DNA from: Sphingobacterium sp. BN32
Lineage (GTDB): Bacteria; Bacteroidota; Bacteroidia; Sphingobacteriales; Sphingobacteriaceae
Reading direction: 5' to 3'
Assembly (NCBI RefSeq): GCF_030503615.1
Contig: NZ_CP129963.1
Location: forward strand, 3,224,001-3,288,000
Length of the DNA stretch: 64,000 nt
A program made the translations under genes and the position numbers. The notes below the pieces were generated by a model. The model was not told the DNA's origin, did no database searches, and saw only the letters and a program-made list of their open reading frames with translations. Shown one piece after another: positions 8,263 through 16,294 of the stretch; the stretch's first letter is position 1, and every line of letters starts with the position of its first letter.

Positions 8263-9396
8263 ATGCACGTATATTTTGATAATGCCGCTACAACTGCTTT
8301 AGACAAAGCAGTTATCGACGTAATGGTACAAACAATGAACGATAATTTTGGAAACCCCTCTTCCATCCATGCGCATGGCAGAGAGACCAAAACAATCGTT
8401 GAGAGAGCTAGAAGAACCGTAGCTAAATTATTAAATGCTTCTCCCGCTGAAATATTCTTTACCTCCGGCGGAACGGAAGCCGACAACATGGCGATCGTTC
8501 GTGCGATTGAAGCCTATGGAATTACACACGCCATATCCTCTCCTATTGAGCACCATGCTGTGCTACATACCTTGGAAGAGATGCAGAAAGACGGAAAAAT
8601 CCAATTGGATTTCCTACGTCTTGATCAGAAAGGAAACATCGATTTATCCCACTTAGAAGAGTTGCTTGCAAAGAACCCGAGAACATTTGTTTCCATCATG
8701 CATGCCAATAACGAGCTTGGCAATCTCACCGACATTCAGAAAGTAAGTGAAATCTGCGAACAATACAATGCTGTTTTTCATTCGGACACCGTGCAAACGA
8801 TGGGGCATTATGTTCATGATTTATCGAAGTTAAAAATCGACTTTATTACCGCTGCGGCACATAAGTTCCACGGACCGAAAGGCGTTGGTTTTTTATATAT
8901 CAACAGCAGAAACAAAATAAAACCTTTGATCCACGGTGGTGCGCAAGAGCGCAATATGCGTGGTGGTACTGAGAATGTCTATGGCATCGTTGGTCTTGCA
9001 AAAGCAATGGAAATTGCATACGAAGAGATGGAAGCTCATCAACAACAGATCCAAGCATTGAAAGACTACATGAAAGAACAACTGGTTCAACATATTCCAG
9101 ATGTGACGTTCAACGGAGAAACGGATGCCAACAAATCTTTGTATACGGTATTAAACGTTTCCCTGCCTTGCACGGATATGGGTGATATGTTGTTATTCAA
9201 TCTGGATATCAAAGGTGTATCCGCGTCGGGTGGTTCTGCATGTAGCTCCGGATCAGACATCGGTTCTCACGTATTACGTGGAATTGGAGCAGACCCTAGT
9301 CGTCCATCTGTACGCTTTTCATTCTGCAAAACCAACACAAAAGAGGAAGTGGACTTCGTCGTGCAAGTGCTGAAGGAAATTTGCACAAAACACTAA
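8263..9396 (+). CDS. cysteine desulfurase (IscS/NifS family)
   Basis: A 377-residue PLP enzyme that takes sulfur from L-cysteine to form a protein persulfide for Fe-S cluster, thiamin or tRNA thiolation. Visible features: DNAATTALD at the N-terminus, NPSSIHAHGRE near residue 28, GGTEADN near 70, the PLP-binding lysine in AAHKFHGPKG (about Lys200), and the active-site loop ASGGSACSSGS with Cys327. The reading frame is open from 8206, but the start is placed at 8263 because the family begins at MHVYFDN, the earlier start would overlap lnt, and a promoter element lies between. No iscU or other isc/suf gene is adjacent. A strong terminator follows. Confidence 0.94.
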   Translation: MHVYFDNAATTALDKAVIDVMVQTMNDNFGNPSSIHAHGRETKTIVERARRTVAKLLNASPAEIFFTSGGTEADNMAIVRAIEAYGITHAISSPIEHHAVLHTLEEMQKDGKIQLDFLRLDQKGNIDLSHLEELLAKNPRTFVSIMHANNELGNLTDIQKVSEICEQYNAVFHSDTVQTMGHYVHDLSKLKIDFITAAAHKFHGPKGVGFLYINSRNKIKPLIHGGAQERNMRGGTENVYGIVGLAKAMEIAYEEMEAHQQQIQALKDYMKEQLVQHIPDVTFNGETDANKSLYTVLNVSLPCTDMGDMLLFNLDIKGVSASGGSACSSGSDIGSHVLRGIGADPSRPSVRFSFCKTNTKEEVDFVVQVLKEICTKH

Positions 9397-9417
9397 ATTG
9401 TATAAAACAAAATAAAG

Positions 9418-9454
9418 AAAGAGCTACCTAATTTTTTAGGTAGCTCTTTTTTTT
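9418..9454 (+). terminator. rho-independent terminator after cysteine desulfurase gene
   Basis: A perfect 14-base-pair stem (AAAGAGCTACCTAA against its complement) with a TTTT loop and a run of T. It lies 22 bases after the stop. Confidence 0.9.
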
Positions 9455-9619
9455 CTATGGGTATATACTTTTAACGGGCGTCAAGAACTTTAATGACCCT
9501 CGCGGCTTCTGTGCAAAAATGAAACGTTTTTCTGAGGGTGCCTATATTAAATTGCTTTCAAAAACGCTAAACCCCGTTGCAGTTCCCGTGGAAAAATAGG
9601 TGTATTATTCAAAAGGCTA

Positions 9620-9649
9620 AAAACAAAAGGGCCGTCATACGACAGCCCT
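9620..9649 (-). terminator. rho-independent terminator after NlpE-like gene
   Basis: On the minus strand AGGGCTGTC and GACGGCCCT pair around a GTAT loop with one mismatch and are followed by TTTTGTTTTT. It lies 25 bases past the stop codon of the NlpE-like gene. Confidence 0.75.
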
Positions 9650-9673
9650 CTATTTAAATCGGAAAAAATCCCC

Positions 9674-10090
9674 TTACTTAATCTTCATCAACGTATATTT
9701 ATCAGCAAGATCGCCTTTGATCTCTTTCCCTGACAAATCCAACTGATTCAATTGATTATCGAGAATTTTGTAATTGTAGTCTACATTTTCTAATGACAAG
9801 ATATCTTTATCAACCTGCCATTTACCAGTACGCTCAAACACTTCCTCGCTCTTTCCAACATACACATAACGTAAATGGTAGTTTTTATTTTTGTCAAGGC
9901 TCAGCAATGTACTAATCATCGTACAATCGGCACATGGTAAGTTACCTTCGTAAGTCCCTAACAAGCCGATTCCCTTCAGCGCGTTGTCTTCAGACGCAGG
10001 CAACTGATTGACATTCGTCTTGTTGTTTATACAACTTATGGCAAATATCAGTCCTATGACTACGATTAATATGTAAGATAACTTTTGCAT
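9674..10090 (-). CDS. NlpE N-terminal-domain lipoprotein
   Basis: A 138-residue lipoprotein with lipobox FAISC (Cys20). The mature part follows the NlpE N-terminal domain pattern: GTYEGNLPCADCTMISTLLSL (about residues 49-69), with the CxxC pair, then short beta strands (YHLRYVYVG, GKWQVDKDILSL) of the small barrel. NlpE proteins sense copper or surface/lipoprotein trafficking stress in the envelope; in Bacteroidota this single-domain form is common and its signalling partner is not defined. No Cpx-like system is adjacent. It has its own terminator and lies on the minus strand downstream of the TPR gene, 65 bases away. Confidence 0.85.
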   Translation of the reverse strand: MQKLSYILIVVIGLIFAISCINNKTNVNQLPASEDNALKGIGLLGTYEGNLPCADCTMISTLLSLDKNKNYHLRYVYVGKSEEVFERTGKWQVDKDILSLENVDYNYKILDNQLNQLDLSGKEIKGDLADKYTLMKIK

Positions 10091-10155
10091 AACCTTTAAC
10101 TTCTATGCAAAACACAAAAAAAATACCACAAATGGTATTTTAAGAAAATTTAACA

Positions 10156-10488
10156 TTATTCATCTTCGTCGAGCAAACCAGTAGCCGCCAGATGAGCGTT
10201 CCGAAGTTCGCCCAAAGCATGGAAATTGCGCTTCTGTTGGGCAATCTGTATGCCTTTTTCATAAATTTCAATCGCGCGATCTTGATCGTGTTTAGACTCT
10301 AAAAATTTTCCGAAATGGTAATAGGTACCTACGTAATCTTCATGCGCCGAAAGCAAATCCTCAAAACCAGCTAGCGCTTGATCCTCCTCCCCTAACTTCA
10401 CGTATTCCATCGTTAAAGCATATTTCAAAAAAGGATCATTTGGACTCTCCTTCAAAAACTCTTGCAATTGTGTTAATCTACCTTCCAT
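10156..10488 (-). CDS. small TPR protein
   Basis: A 110-residue cytoplasmic protein made almost entirely of tetratricopeptide-like helices: DPFLKYALTMEYVKLGEEDQALAGFEDLL, then DYVGTYYHFGKFLESKHDQDRAIEIYEKGIQIA. This gives about two and a half TPR units, a protein-protein interaction scaffold. The reading frame is open to 10581, but the start is set at MEGRLTQLQ (10488) because the upstream 31 codons encode an unrelated hydrophobic stretch and a TATTTTTG promoter element ends four bases before this ATG. Function is unknown. Confidence 0.82.
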   Translation of the reverse strand: MEGRLTQLQEFLKESPNDPFLKYALTMEYVKLGEEDQALAGFEDLLSAHEDYVGTYYHFGKFLESKHDQDRAIEIYEKGIQIAQQKRNFHALGELRNAHLAATGLLDEDE

Positions 10489-10492
10489 AACA

Positions 10493-10500
10493 CAAAAATA
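10493..10500 (-). promoter_or_regulatory. -7 element (TATTTTTG) directly before TPR gene
   Basis: Reading the minus strand, TATTTTTG is followed by TGTT and then the ATG. It matches TAnnTTTG, predicts initiation at about the start codon, and decides the start of the TPR gene. Confidence 0.5.
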
Positions 10501-10732
10501 AGCATTATTCCGCAGCGCATAGAAAAATACAATGAAAATGGCATTTACTATGCTAGCATAGAATTGACAATACAATGACAATTGACGTTTCAGATAAAAT
10601 AAATGAAATTATCGTAATAAAAATCTAATTCAACCCGATTTAAATTGACAATTATCAAAATAAGACATGAATTATTAACAAAATAATATTCTAACCACTT
10701 TGTTTATGGCAATCAAATTCGCCTGTCGCTCC

Positions 10733-10763
10733 TTTGAAATGCATGGCAAAAAATGTAGGTTTG
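10733..10763 (+). promoter_or_regulatory. Bacteroidota housekeeping promoter for etfBA
   Basis: TTTG at 10733-10736, a 19-base spacer, then TAGGTTTG at 10756-10763: a complete match to the TTTG-N19-TAnnTTTG consensus used by the primary sigma factor of Bacteroidota. The predicted start of transcription is near 10770, giving a leader of about ten bases before the etfB ATG. Confidence 0.75.
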
Positions 10764-10780
10764 TGTAAAACGCTAGATTT

Positions 10781-11512
10781 ATGAAGATATTAGTATGTAT
10801 TAGTAATGTCCCAGATACGACATCGAAAATAACGTTTACCAATGATAACACCGTATTCAATACTGCGGGTATCCAGTACATCATCAACCCTTACGACGAA
10901 ATCGCACTTTCTAAAGCTGTAGAGCTTGCTGAAGGCGGAAAAGGAACCGTAACGGTAATTAACGTAGGCGATGCTTCAACTGAACCTACCATCCGTAAAG
11001 CCCTAGCTATCGGTGCTGATGATGCAGTACGTGTAAATGCACAGCCTCGCGATGCTTGGTTCGTAGCAAATCAGATTGCAAACTACGCAAAAGGCCAAGG
11101 ATTTGATTTAATCCTAACGGGCCGCGAATCTATAGATTACAATGGTGCACAGGTAGCTGCTTTATTGGGCGAGCTATTAGACCTGCCATCAATTTCCATC
11201 GCGAAGAAAGTTGATATTCAAGGAAACGAAGCAACAGTAGACCGCGAAATTGAAGGCGGTAAAGAAGTGTTATCTGTTTCGTTGCCAGTCGTTATCGGAA
11301 CTGCAGAAGGCGTGGCGGAACCAAAGATCCCGAATATGCGTGGTATTATGGGTGCTCGCACGAAACCTTTACAGGTGGTAGAACCTATTGAAGTGGCAGA
11401 ACTTGCTTCGATTGCTCGTTATGAAAGCCCTGCTCCGCGTGGAACAGTGAAATTAGTAGAAGATGTTGATCAACTTGTTCAATTACTTCACGGAGAAGCT
11501 AAAGTTATCTAA
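10781..11512 (+). CDS. etfB: electron transfer flavoprotein subunit beta
   Basis: A 243-residue subunit of the FAD-containing ETF heterodimer that accepts electrons from acyl-CoA and other dehydrogenases and passes them to the membrane quinone pool. The N-terminus MKILVCISNVPDTTSKI, IIDPYD-like segment YIINPYDEIAL near residue 35, and the ETF-beta signature region DYNGAQVAALLGELLDLPSIS near 120 are clear. It begins an operon with etfA (23-base gap), behind a consensus promoter. Confidence 0.96.
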   Translation: MKILVCISNVPDTTSKITFTNDNTVFNTAGIQYIINPYDEIALSKAVELAEGGKGTVTVINVGDASTEPTIRKALAIGADDAVRVNAQPRDAWFVANQIANYAKGQGFDLILTGRESIDYNGAQVAALLGELLDLPSISIAKKVDIQGNEATVDREIEGGKEVLSVSLPVVIGTAEGVAEPKIPNMRGIMGARTKPLQVVEPIEVAELASIARYESPAPRGTVKLVEDVDQLVQLLHGEAKVI

Positions 11513-11535
11513 TCATTTTTAAGCAAGAAAAACAC

Positions 11536-12510
11536 ATGGCAATATTAGTTTATATAGAAAATACAGAAGGCGTTCTTAAGAAATCAGCATTTGAGGTTGC
11601 ATCCTATGCAAAAGCAATTGCTGATCAAAAAGGAGATACCGTAGTCGCTCTTTCCATCGGAAATGTAGCGGATGCCGAATTAGAGAAATTAGGCAAGTAC
11701 GGGGTTTCTAAAGTATTGAACGCTAGTCAAGATAATTTAAAGAACTTCGTAAATAAAGCCTACGCTTCGATTATCGCTTCAGCAGCGAAGCAAGAGCAGG
11801 CTTCTATCGTTGTTCTTTCCAATTCGTTCAGCGGTAAAGGATTGGCACCGCGCGTAGCAGCGAAGTTAGACGCAGGTCTGGCGGATGGCGCAATCAACCT
11901 ACCGACCTGGAATGGCGACAGCCTGGAAGTGAAGAAAACAGCTTTCTCGAACAAAGCATTTGCGACGGAAGTCATTTCTTCTGCCAACAAGGTAATCGCA
12001 TTAAATCCAAATGCTTTCGAATTAAAAGAAGCAGCAACGAGCTCAGAAATCGTAGCCTTTACGCCAGACGTTAATGCGAACGACTTTGCAGTAATGGTAA
12101 AAGACATCGTACGTGCAACCGACAAAGTTTCTCTTCCAGAAGCAGAAATCGTTGTATCAGCAGGCCGCGGGATGAAAGGTCCGGAGAACTGGGCGATGAT
12201 CGAAGAGCTAGCAGATGTGTTAGGTGCTGCTACAGCATGTTCTAAACCAGTTTCTGACGCCGGATGGCGCCCGCACTCGGAGCACGTTGGACAAACTGGT
12301 ATTGTGGTAAGCCCGAACCTATACATCGCTATCGGTATCTCTGGCGCTATCCAACACTTGGCGGGCGTGAGCTCGTCTAAAACTATCGTCGTTATCAACA
12401 AAGATCCCGAAGCGCCATTCTTTAAAGTGGCAGACTACGGCATCGTGGGCGACGCGTTTGAGATTGTTCCTAAACTAACGGAAGCAATCAAAAACTTAAA
12501 ACACAACTAG
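11536..12510 (+). CDS. etfA: electron transfer flavoprotein subunit alpha
   Basis: A 324-residue FAD-binding subunit, partner of EtfB. The C-terminal FAD domain is well kept: VVSAGRGMKGPENWAM near residue 210, GAATACSKPVSDAGW near 232, HVGQTGIVVSPNLYIA near 253, and GVSSSKTIVVINKDPEAPFF near 280. Length and domain order are normal (N-terminal alpha/beta domain about 1-195, FAD domain 196-324). It is followed by a strong terminator, so etfBA forms a two-gene unit. Confidence 0.96.
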   Translation: MAILVYIENTEGVLKKSAFEVASYAKAIADQKGDTVVALSIGNVADAELEKLGKYGVSKVLNASQDNLKNFVNKAYASIIASAAKQEQASIVVLSNSFSGKGLAPRVAAKLDAGLADGAINLPTWNGDSLEVKKTAFSNKAFATEVISSANKVIALNPNAFELKEAATSSEIVAFTPDVNANDFAVMVKDIVRATDKVSLPEAEIVVSAGRGMKGPENWAMIEELADVLGAATACSKPVSDAGWRPHSEHVGQTGIVVSPNLYIAIGISGAIQHLAGVSSSKTIVVINKDPEAPFFKVADYGIVGDAFEIVPKLTEAIKNLKHN

Positions 12511-12531
12511 TAAAAACTAAACAATGAACGG

Positions 12532-12569
12532 GTGGCCTTGGATAAAAATAACAAGGTCACTTTTTTTTT
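12532..12569 (+). terminator. rho-independent terminator after etfA
   Basis: GTGGCCTTG pairs with CAAGGTCAC (one G-T wobble) around an 11-base AT-rich loop and is followed by nine T. Confidence 0.9.
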
Positions 12570-12613
12570 GCTCCGAATATTAGCATCTTTGTAATTCCGT
12601 TAACGATTTGTCA

Positions 12614-13261
12614 ATGAAGAAAATCAAGTTAGATATTGTAGGATTATCGTATAGCCAAACACAATCTGGAGCCTATGCGCTAGTGTTGGGGGAAGTAGCA
12701 GGAAACCGTAGACTACCTGTCATTATCGGAGGATTCGAAGCGCAGTCTATCGCTGTCGAAATCGAAAAAATGACGCCGAGCAGGCCATTGACACATGATT
12801 TATTCAAAGCATTTGCTGATACATTCAACATCAAATTGGAAGAAGTATTGATCTACAACCTCGTAGACGGAATATTTTTCGCCAAATTAATCTGCAATGA
12901 TGGCGATAAGACCGTAGAGATAGATGCCCGCACCTCAGATGCTGTTGCATTGGCGGTACGCTTCGAAAGCCCAATCTACACCTATGATTTCATCATGAAT
13001 ACCGCCGGAATCGTGATCGAAGGCAATGATTTTGCATTCCTGGAGAATATCGAAAACGTCGGATCGTACAAACAAACGGAAACAACGACTCCCGAGGCTG
13101 AGCCAACGCCAGAACCAAAAGAGCCCGCAAAAAACAAACCCTCTCCATATGCATCACTCACGATGGAACAACTGGAGAAAACCCTAGAGAAAGCGATTGA
13201 GAACGAACAGTACGAAACCGCAGCCAAAATCAGGGACGAAATTGAGAAACGAAAATCTTAA
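12614..13261 (+). CDS. bifunctional nuclease domain protein with UVR motif
   Basis: A 215-residue cytoplasmic protein. Residues 1-140 are a bifunctional-nuclease (DUF151/BFN) domain, with LPVIIGGFEAQSIAVEIE near 34, RPLTHDLFKAF near 58 and IDARTSDAVALAVRF near 98. A Pro/Glu linker follows, and residues about 180-214 form a UvrB/UvrC motif (LEKTLEKAIENEQYETAAKIRDEIEKR), a helical hairpin for protein contacts. BFN proteins have been linked to DNase/RNase activity; the role in Bacteroidota is not known. The start is set at the ATG at 12614 rather than a TTG six bases upstream. The nucleoside permease gene follows 32 bases downstream. Confidence 0.88.
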   Translation: MKKIKLDIVGLSYSQTQSGAYALVLGEVAGNRRLPVIIGGFEAQSIAVEIEKMTPSRPLTHDLFKAFADTFNIKLEEVLIYNLVDGIFFAKLICNDGDKTVEIDARTSDAVALAVRFESPIYTYDFIMNTAGIVIEGNDFAFLENIENVGSYKQTETTTPEAEPTPEPKEPAKNKPSPYASLTMEQLEKTLEKAIENEQYETAAKIRDEIEKRKS

Positions 13262-13293
13262 TTCATAGCTTTTAAATAATCTCACCTATAAGT

Positions 13294-14664
13294 ATGTCTA
13301 TTAAACTTAGGTTGACCATAATGAACTTCCTGCAATTCTTTGTGTGGGGAGCCTGGTTAATCACTATTGCCAACTACTGGTTTGGCACTAAACAATGGGA
13401 CGGAACACAATTTGGCGCAATCTTTTCAACCATGGGGATCGCATCGCTTTTCATGCCGACCCTAATGGGAATCATTGCCGATCGTTGGGTAAATGCCGAG
13501 CGATTGTATATAGGTCTACACTTCCTCTATGCAGTCTGCTTAATCTACCTCGCACAGGTGCAAGACCCCGGAGGTTTTTTTAATGTGATGCTCTTGGCCA
13601 TGTGCTGTTACATGCCAACCCTCGCATTATCCAACTCCATCGCCTATACTGCGCTTACGCAGGGCAATTACGACCTCATCAAAGCCTTCCCTCCTATCCG
13701 TGTTTGGGGAACCGTAGGCTTTATCGCAGCCATGTGGATCACCAACCTGACGGGCAGCAAAGCAACCGAAGGTCAGTTTTATATAGCCGCAGGTGGATCT
13801 GTCCTCCTCAGCGTTTATTCCTTTTTCAACCTACCTAAGTGTCCTCCGCAACATCATCTGAAAGAAAATGCTAGTCTAGCGCAAATGCTCGGACTGGAAG
13901 CCTTTAAATTGTTTGGCAATTTTAAGATGGCTATGTTCTTTATCTTTTCGATGTTCCTGGGTGCAGCCTTACAGTTAACCAATGCCTATGGTGATGTATT
14001 CTTAGATGAATTTAAGTTCTTCCCGAAATGGGCGGATTCTTTCGTTGTCGAATACTCCACCATCATCATGTCGATCTCGCAGATTTCCGAGACCCTATTT
14101 ATCCTCGCTATCCCTTTCTTCCTGAAAAGATTTGGTATCAAGCAGGTCATGCTAATTGCCATGGTCGCTTGGGTATTGCGTTTCGCATTATTTGCATACG
14201 GAGATCCATCCGCCGGCTTATGGATGATCATCCTTTCCTGTATCGTCTATGGTATGGCATTTGACTTTTTCAATATCTCCGGATCCCTATTTGTCGAAAC
14301 CACGACGAACAACCAGATTCGCTCATCAGCGCAAGGTTTATTTATGATGATGACCAATGGTTTTGGCGCTGTACTAGGTTCTCGTGTGTCGGGATGGGTG
14401 ATCGACAAGTATTACACCCTTTCTTTCAACGATACAAGCTCGCTGGCGAGCTTTTTAGATACAACCCCAGACAACCAATCACTATTGAATTTTATTGGCT
14501 CTCGCGGCGTAGAAATAACAAATGGTGTGTTTGATAAAGTGATCCATCTAAAAGATTGGCAACATATCTGGATTGCTTTTGCCCTGTACACGCTTGTTGT
14601 AGCGATTTTGTTCGCTATCCTCTTCAGACATAAACATCAAGCAGATACCCCTGTTAAACACTAA
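13294..14664 (+). CDS. nucleoside permease, MFS (NupG-like)
   Basis: A 456-residue integral membrane protein with about twelve hydrophobic segments. The N-terminus (KLRLTIMNFLQFFVWGAWLIT) and the early motif MGIIADRWVNAERLYIGLHFLYA are characteristic of the NupG/XapB nucleoside:H+ symporter family, which brings purine and pyrimidine nucleosides into the cell. IRVWGTVGFIAAMW near residue 135 marks helix five. It is probably co-transcribed with the nuclease-like gene before it, which would fit nucleoside salvage, although that pairing is inference. A terminator follows at 14689. Confidence 0.88.
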   Translation: MSIKLRLTIMNFLQFFVWGAWLITIANYWFGTKQWDGTQFGAIFSTMGIASLFMPTLMGIIADRWVNAERLYIGLHFLYAVCLIYLAQVQDPGGFFNVMLLAMCCYMPTLALSNSIAYTALTQGNYDLIKAFPPIRVWGTVGFIAAMWITNLTGSKATEGQFYIAAGGSVLLSVYSFFNLPKCPPQHHLKENASLAQMLGLEAFKLFGNFKMAMFFIFSMFLGAALQLTNAYGDVFLDEFKFFPKWADSFVVEYSTIIMSISQISETLFILAIPFFLKRFGIKQVMLIAMVAWVLRFALFAYGDPSAGLWMIILSCIVYGMAFDFFNISGSLFVETTTNNQIRSSAQGLFMMMTNGFGAVLGSRVSGWVIDKYYTLSFNDTSSLASFLDTTPDNQSLLNFIGSRGVEITNGVFDKVIHLKDWQHIWIAFALYTLVVAILFAILFRHKHQADTPVKH

Positions 14665-14688
14665 CAGAGTTTTCACAAAACATATTAC

Positions 14689-14732
14689 AAACACCCGTTG
14701 TGGCTCTATCTATGCCCAGCGGGTGTTTTTAT
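14689..14732 (+). terminator. rho-independent terminator after nucleoside permease
   Basis: AAACACCCG pairs with CGGGTGTTT across a 22-base loop, followed by a T-rich stretch. It is 25 bases after the stop. Confidence 0.75.
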
Positions 14733-14827
14733 TTGCAAGGTATTCTACTGTACATTTCGAAATACCTAGCTGCTTGCATTTTCCCTTTATTAAGATGCCC
14801 TCGAATATAGGAGATATTTCCTTCAGC

Positions 14828-14937
14828 TCACTTCCCTTTCAAAGCCCTTTCAAAGCCCTTTCAAACCCCATGTATAACCCAATCAAAACCCTTATGGAGC
14901 GGGTTTGATTGGGCTATACATGGGCTATGGTTTGGGA
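14828..14937. repeat. dispersed palindromic intergenic repeat, copy A
   Basis: A long imperfect palindrome: the left arm 14866-14891 (CCCCATGTATAACCCAATC...) pairs with 14901-14924 (GGGTTTGATTGGGCTATACA...) with only small mismatches around a short loop. The left side is preceded by three tandem 11-base units CCCTTTCAAAG (14834-14866). Related copies B (39571-39660) and C (58032-58118) share AAGCGG-TTTGATTGGG and GGGTTTGAAAGGGAA blocks. All three lie between genes. A 61-codon frame overlapping this copy is not a gene. Confidence 0.8.
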
Positions 14938-14991
14938 ATTATTCAAAGAAGGTTGGAAAAGGGCTAGACAAGATGATCGAATTGCTAATAC

Positions 14992-15019
14992 AAAAAAGCC
15001 TCCAATTGCTTGGAGGCCT
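14992..15019 (-). terminator. rho-independent terminator after beta-helix lipoprotein gene
   Basis: On the minus strand GCCTCCAA and TTGGAGGC pair perfectly around a four-base loop and are followed by TTTTTTG. It lies about 45 bases past the lipoprotein stop. Confidence 0.88.
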
Positions 15020-15063
15020 TAAAATATGTACTATGATTAATATTTTAGAATTTGAGAGTCGGC

Positions 15064-16230
15064 TTAGAACTTGTAACCAGTCCAAGAGAATGCTGATGCA
15101 TCAGCACCTTTTAATCCGTCTTTCTTCGTGATTGTTGCATTCACGTCGTTTTTGATCTTAGCTTTATCTAATCCGTTTGCAGGATCGATTGTGTACTCAA
15201 TTGACGTTCCGCCGTTACCAGCACCTTTACTATCTGTTAAGTCGATTAAATCAGCTACAGTAGTACCAGCTCCGAATTTAGCATAAGCGTTTTTGATTGT
15301 CGCTTTTGCACCTCTACGGATTTTGAATACATCATGCATCGTTAAGTTTGCATCAGCACCTGGAGCATTGTTTACGATCGTGATACCGTTGATAGTGAAA
15401 TCTGATTGGTTAATGTCTGTAGGAGTTGCTCCATCTAAGTTACCGTCAGCTTCAACACCACGAGGATCTTCCGTTACAGGTAAGTATTTCGCTTCTCTGA
15501 TACCGTAAGCATTTGTAACAGTACCTCTATATCCTTGAGAGAAATCGAACATATCGTCTGTACAGTTTACTACTAAAATGTTCGTTGCATCAACTGTTCC
15601 ACCGAAGAACTCGATAGCATCATCATCACCGTAAGAAATGTAGATGTTGCTTAATTTTGTTCCTTTACCAACGCCGTTCAATGTTAAACCATTGTGTTCT
15701 GCTGTTTGGTCGATACGAGCACCTGTATATTCGATTTTTACGAAGTTTAATACACCTGAGTTATCATTTACATCATCGCCACCAAATTTGATTTTGTTGT
15801 TGATTTCTGTACCTGCATCACTTGCTGCACCTTCTTTTCTTGAAAGAGGAGCTTTACCGTTTAGGATGATACCGCCCCAGTCACCTTGTTTCGGAGACGC
15901 TGCATTCGATGTAAATACAATTGGTTTGCTAGCTGTACCGTCAGCGATTAATTTACCGCCTTTTTCTACAAGGATGTAGATATCTGTACCATTAGCCGCA
16001 GCTTTGATCGTAGTACCTGCAGGGATTGTTAATGTCGCTCCTGAGTTTACTAAAACTGTTCCCGATAATGTGTACTCAACGTTTGCATCTAATGTTGTGT
16101 TTGCGGAAATATTTCCTTTTAATTCAGCTTTACCACCTGGAGTTGGTTTTACTGGTTCATCATCTGAACATGCTGTGAATGCGAATGCACCTGCTGCTAA
16201 AATTGCTAATAACTTTGTTTTCATAATCAT
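15064..16230 (-). CDS. beta-helix-like surface lipoprotein, TonB-receptor partner
   Basis: A 388-residue lipoprotein with lipobox FTAC followed by SDDE, an acidic tract like the export signal that sends Bacteroidota lipoproteins to the cell surface. The mature protein is repetitive beta structure of right-handed-helix type: ANVEYTLSGTVLVNSGATLTI, PAGTTIKAA, GKLIADGTASKPIVFTS, QGDWGGIILNGKAP, YISYGDDDAIEFFGG. Similar proteins are common in Bacteroidota and are sometimes mislabelled as transporters; their function is not established. The gene follows the 912-residue TonB receptor (64-base gap containing a hairpin) and is the second gene of that unit, so it is probably the receptor's surface-exposed ligand-capture partner. 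Two in-frame ATGs (16230, 16224) are both possible starts. Confidence 0.75.
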   Translation of the reverse strand: MIMKTKLLAILAAGAFAFTACSDDEPVKPTPGGKAELKGNISANTTLDANVEYTLSGTVLVNSGATLTIPAGTTIKAAANGTDIYILVEKGGKLIADGTASKPIVFTSNAASPKQGDWGGIILNGKAPLSRKEGAASDAGTEINNKIKFGGDDVNDNSGVLNFVKIEYTGARIDQTAEHNGLTLNGVGKGTKLSNIYISYGDDDAIEFFGGTVDATNILVVNCTDDMFDFSQGYRGTVTNAYGIREAKYLPVTEDPRGVEADGNLDGATPTDINQSDFTINGITIVNNAPGADANLTMHDVFKIRRGAKATIKNAYAKFGAGTTVADLIDLTDSKGAGNGGTSIEYTIDPANGLDKAKIKNDVNATITKKDGLKGADASAFSWTGYKF

Positions 16231-16254
16231 TTAATTTCTATACAAAAGAACCAC

Positions 16255-16288
16255 GTTAACATAACTTACAAGTTATCTGTATGTTAAC
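16255..16288 (-). promoter_or_regulatory. intercistronic hairpin between TonB receptor and lipoprotein genes
   Basis: In the 64-base gap, GTTAACATA and TATGTTAAC form an outer inverted repeat, with AACTTACAAGTT-type symmetry inside. On the transcript it folds as a stem with GTTAAC ends and a 7-bp ATAACTT/AAGTTAT inner stem. There is no T-run, so it is more likely an mRNA-stability or operator element than a terminator. Confidence 0.5.
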
Positions 16289-16294
16289 TTTACA

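Noticed and set aside
11760-12401. 213-codon antisense frame opposite etfA
   Set aside because: etfA is clearly coding; the antisense frame is a codon-bias shadow with no family pattern.
14723-14908. 61-codon plus-strand frame after the nucleoside permease
   Set aside because: It runs through the terminator and the palindromic repeat copy A and has no protein features.
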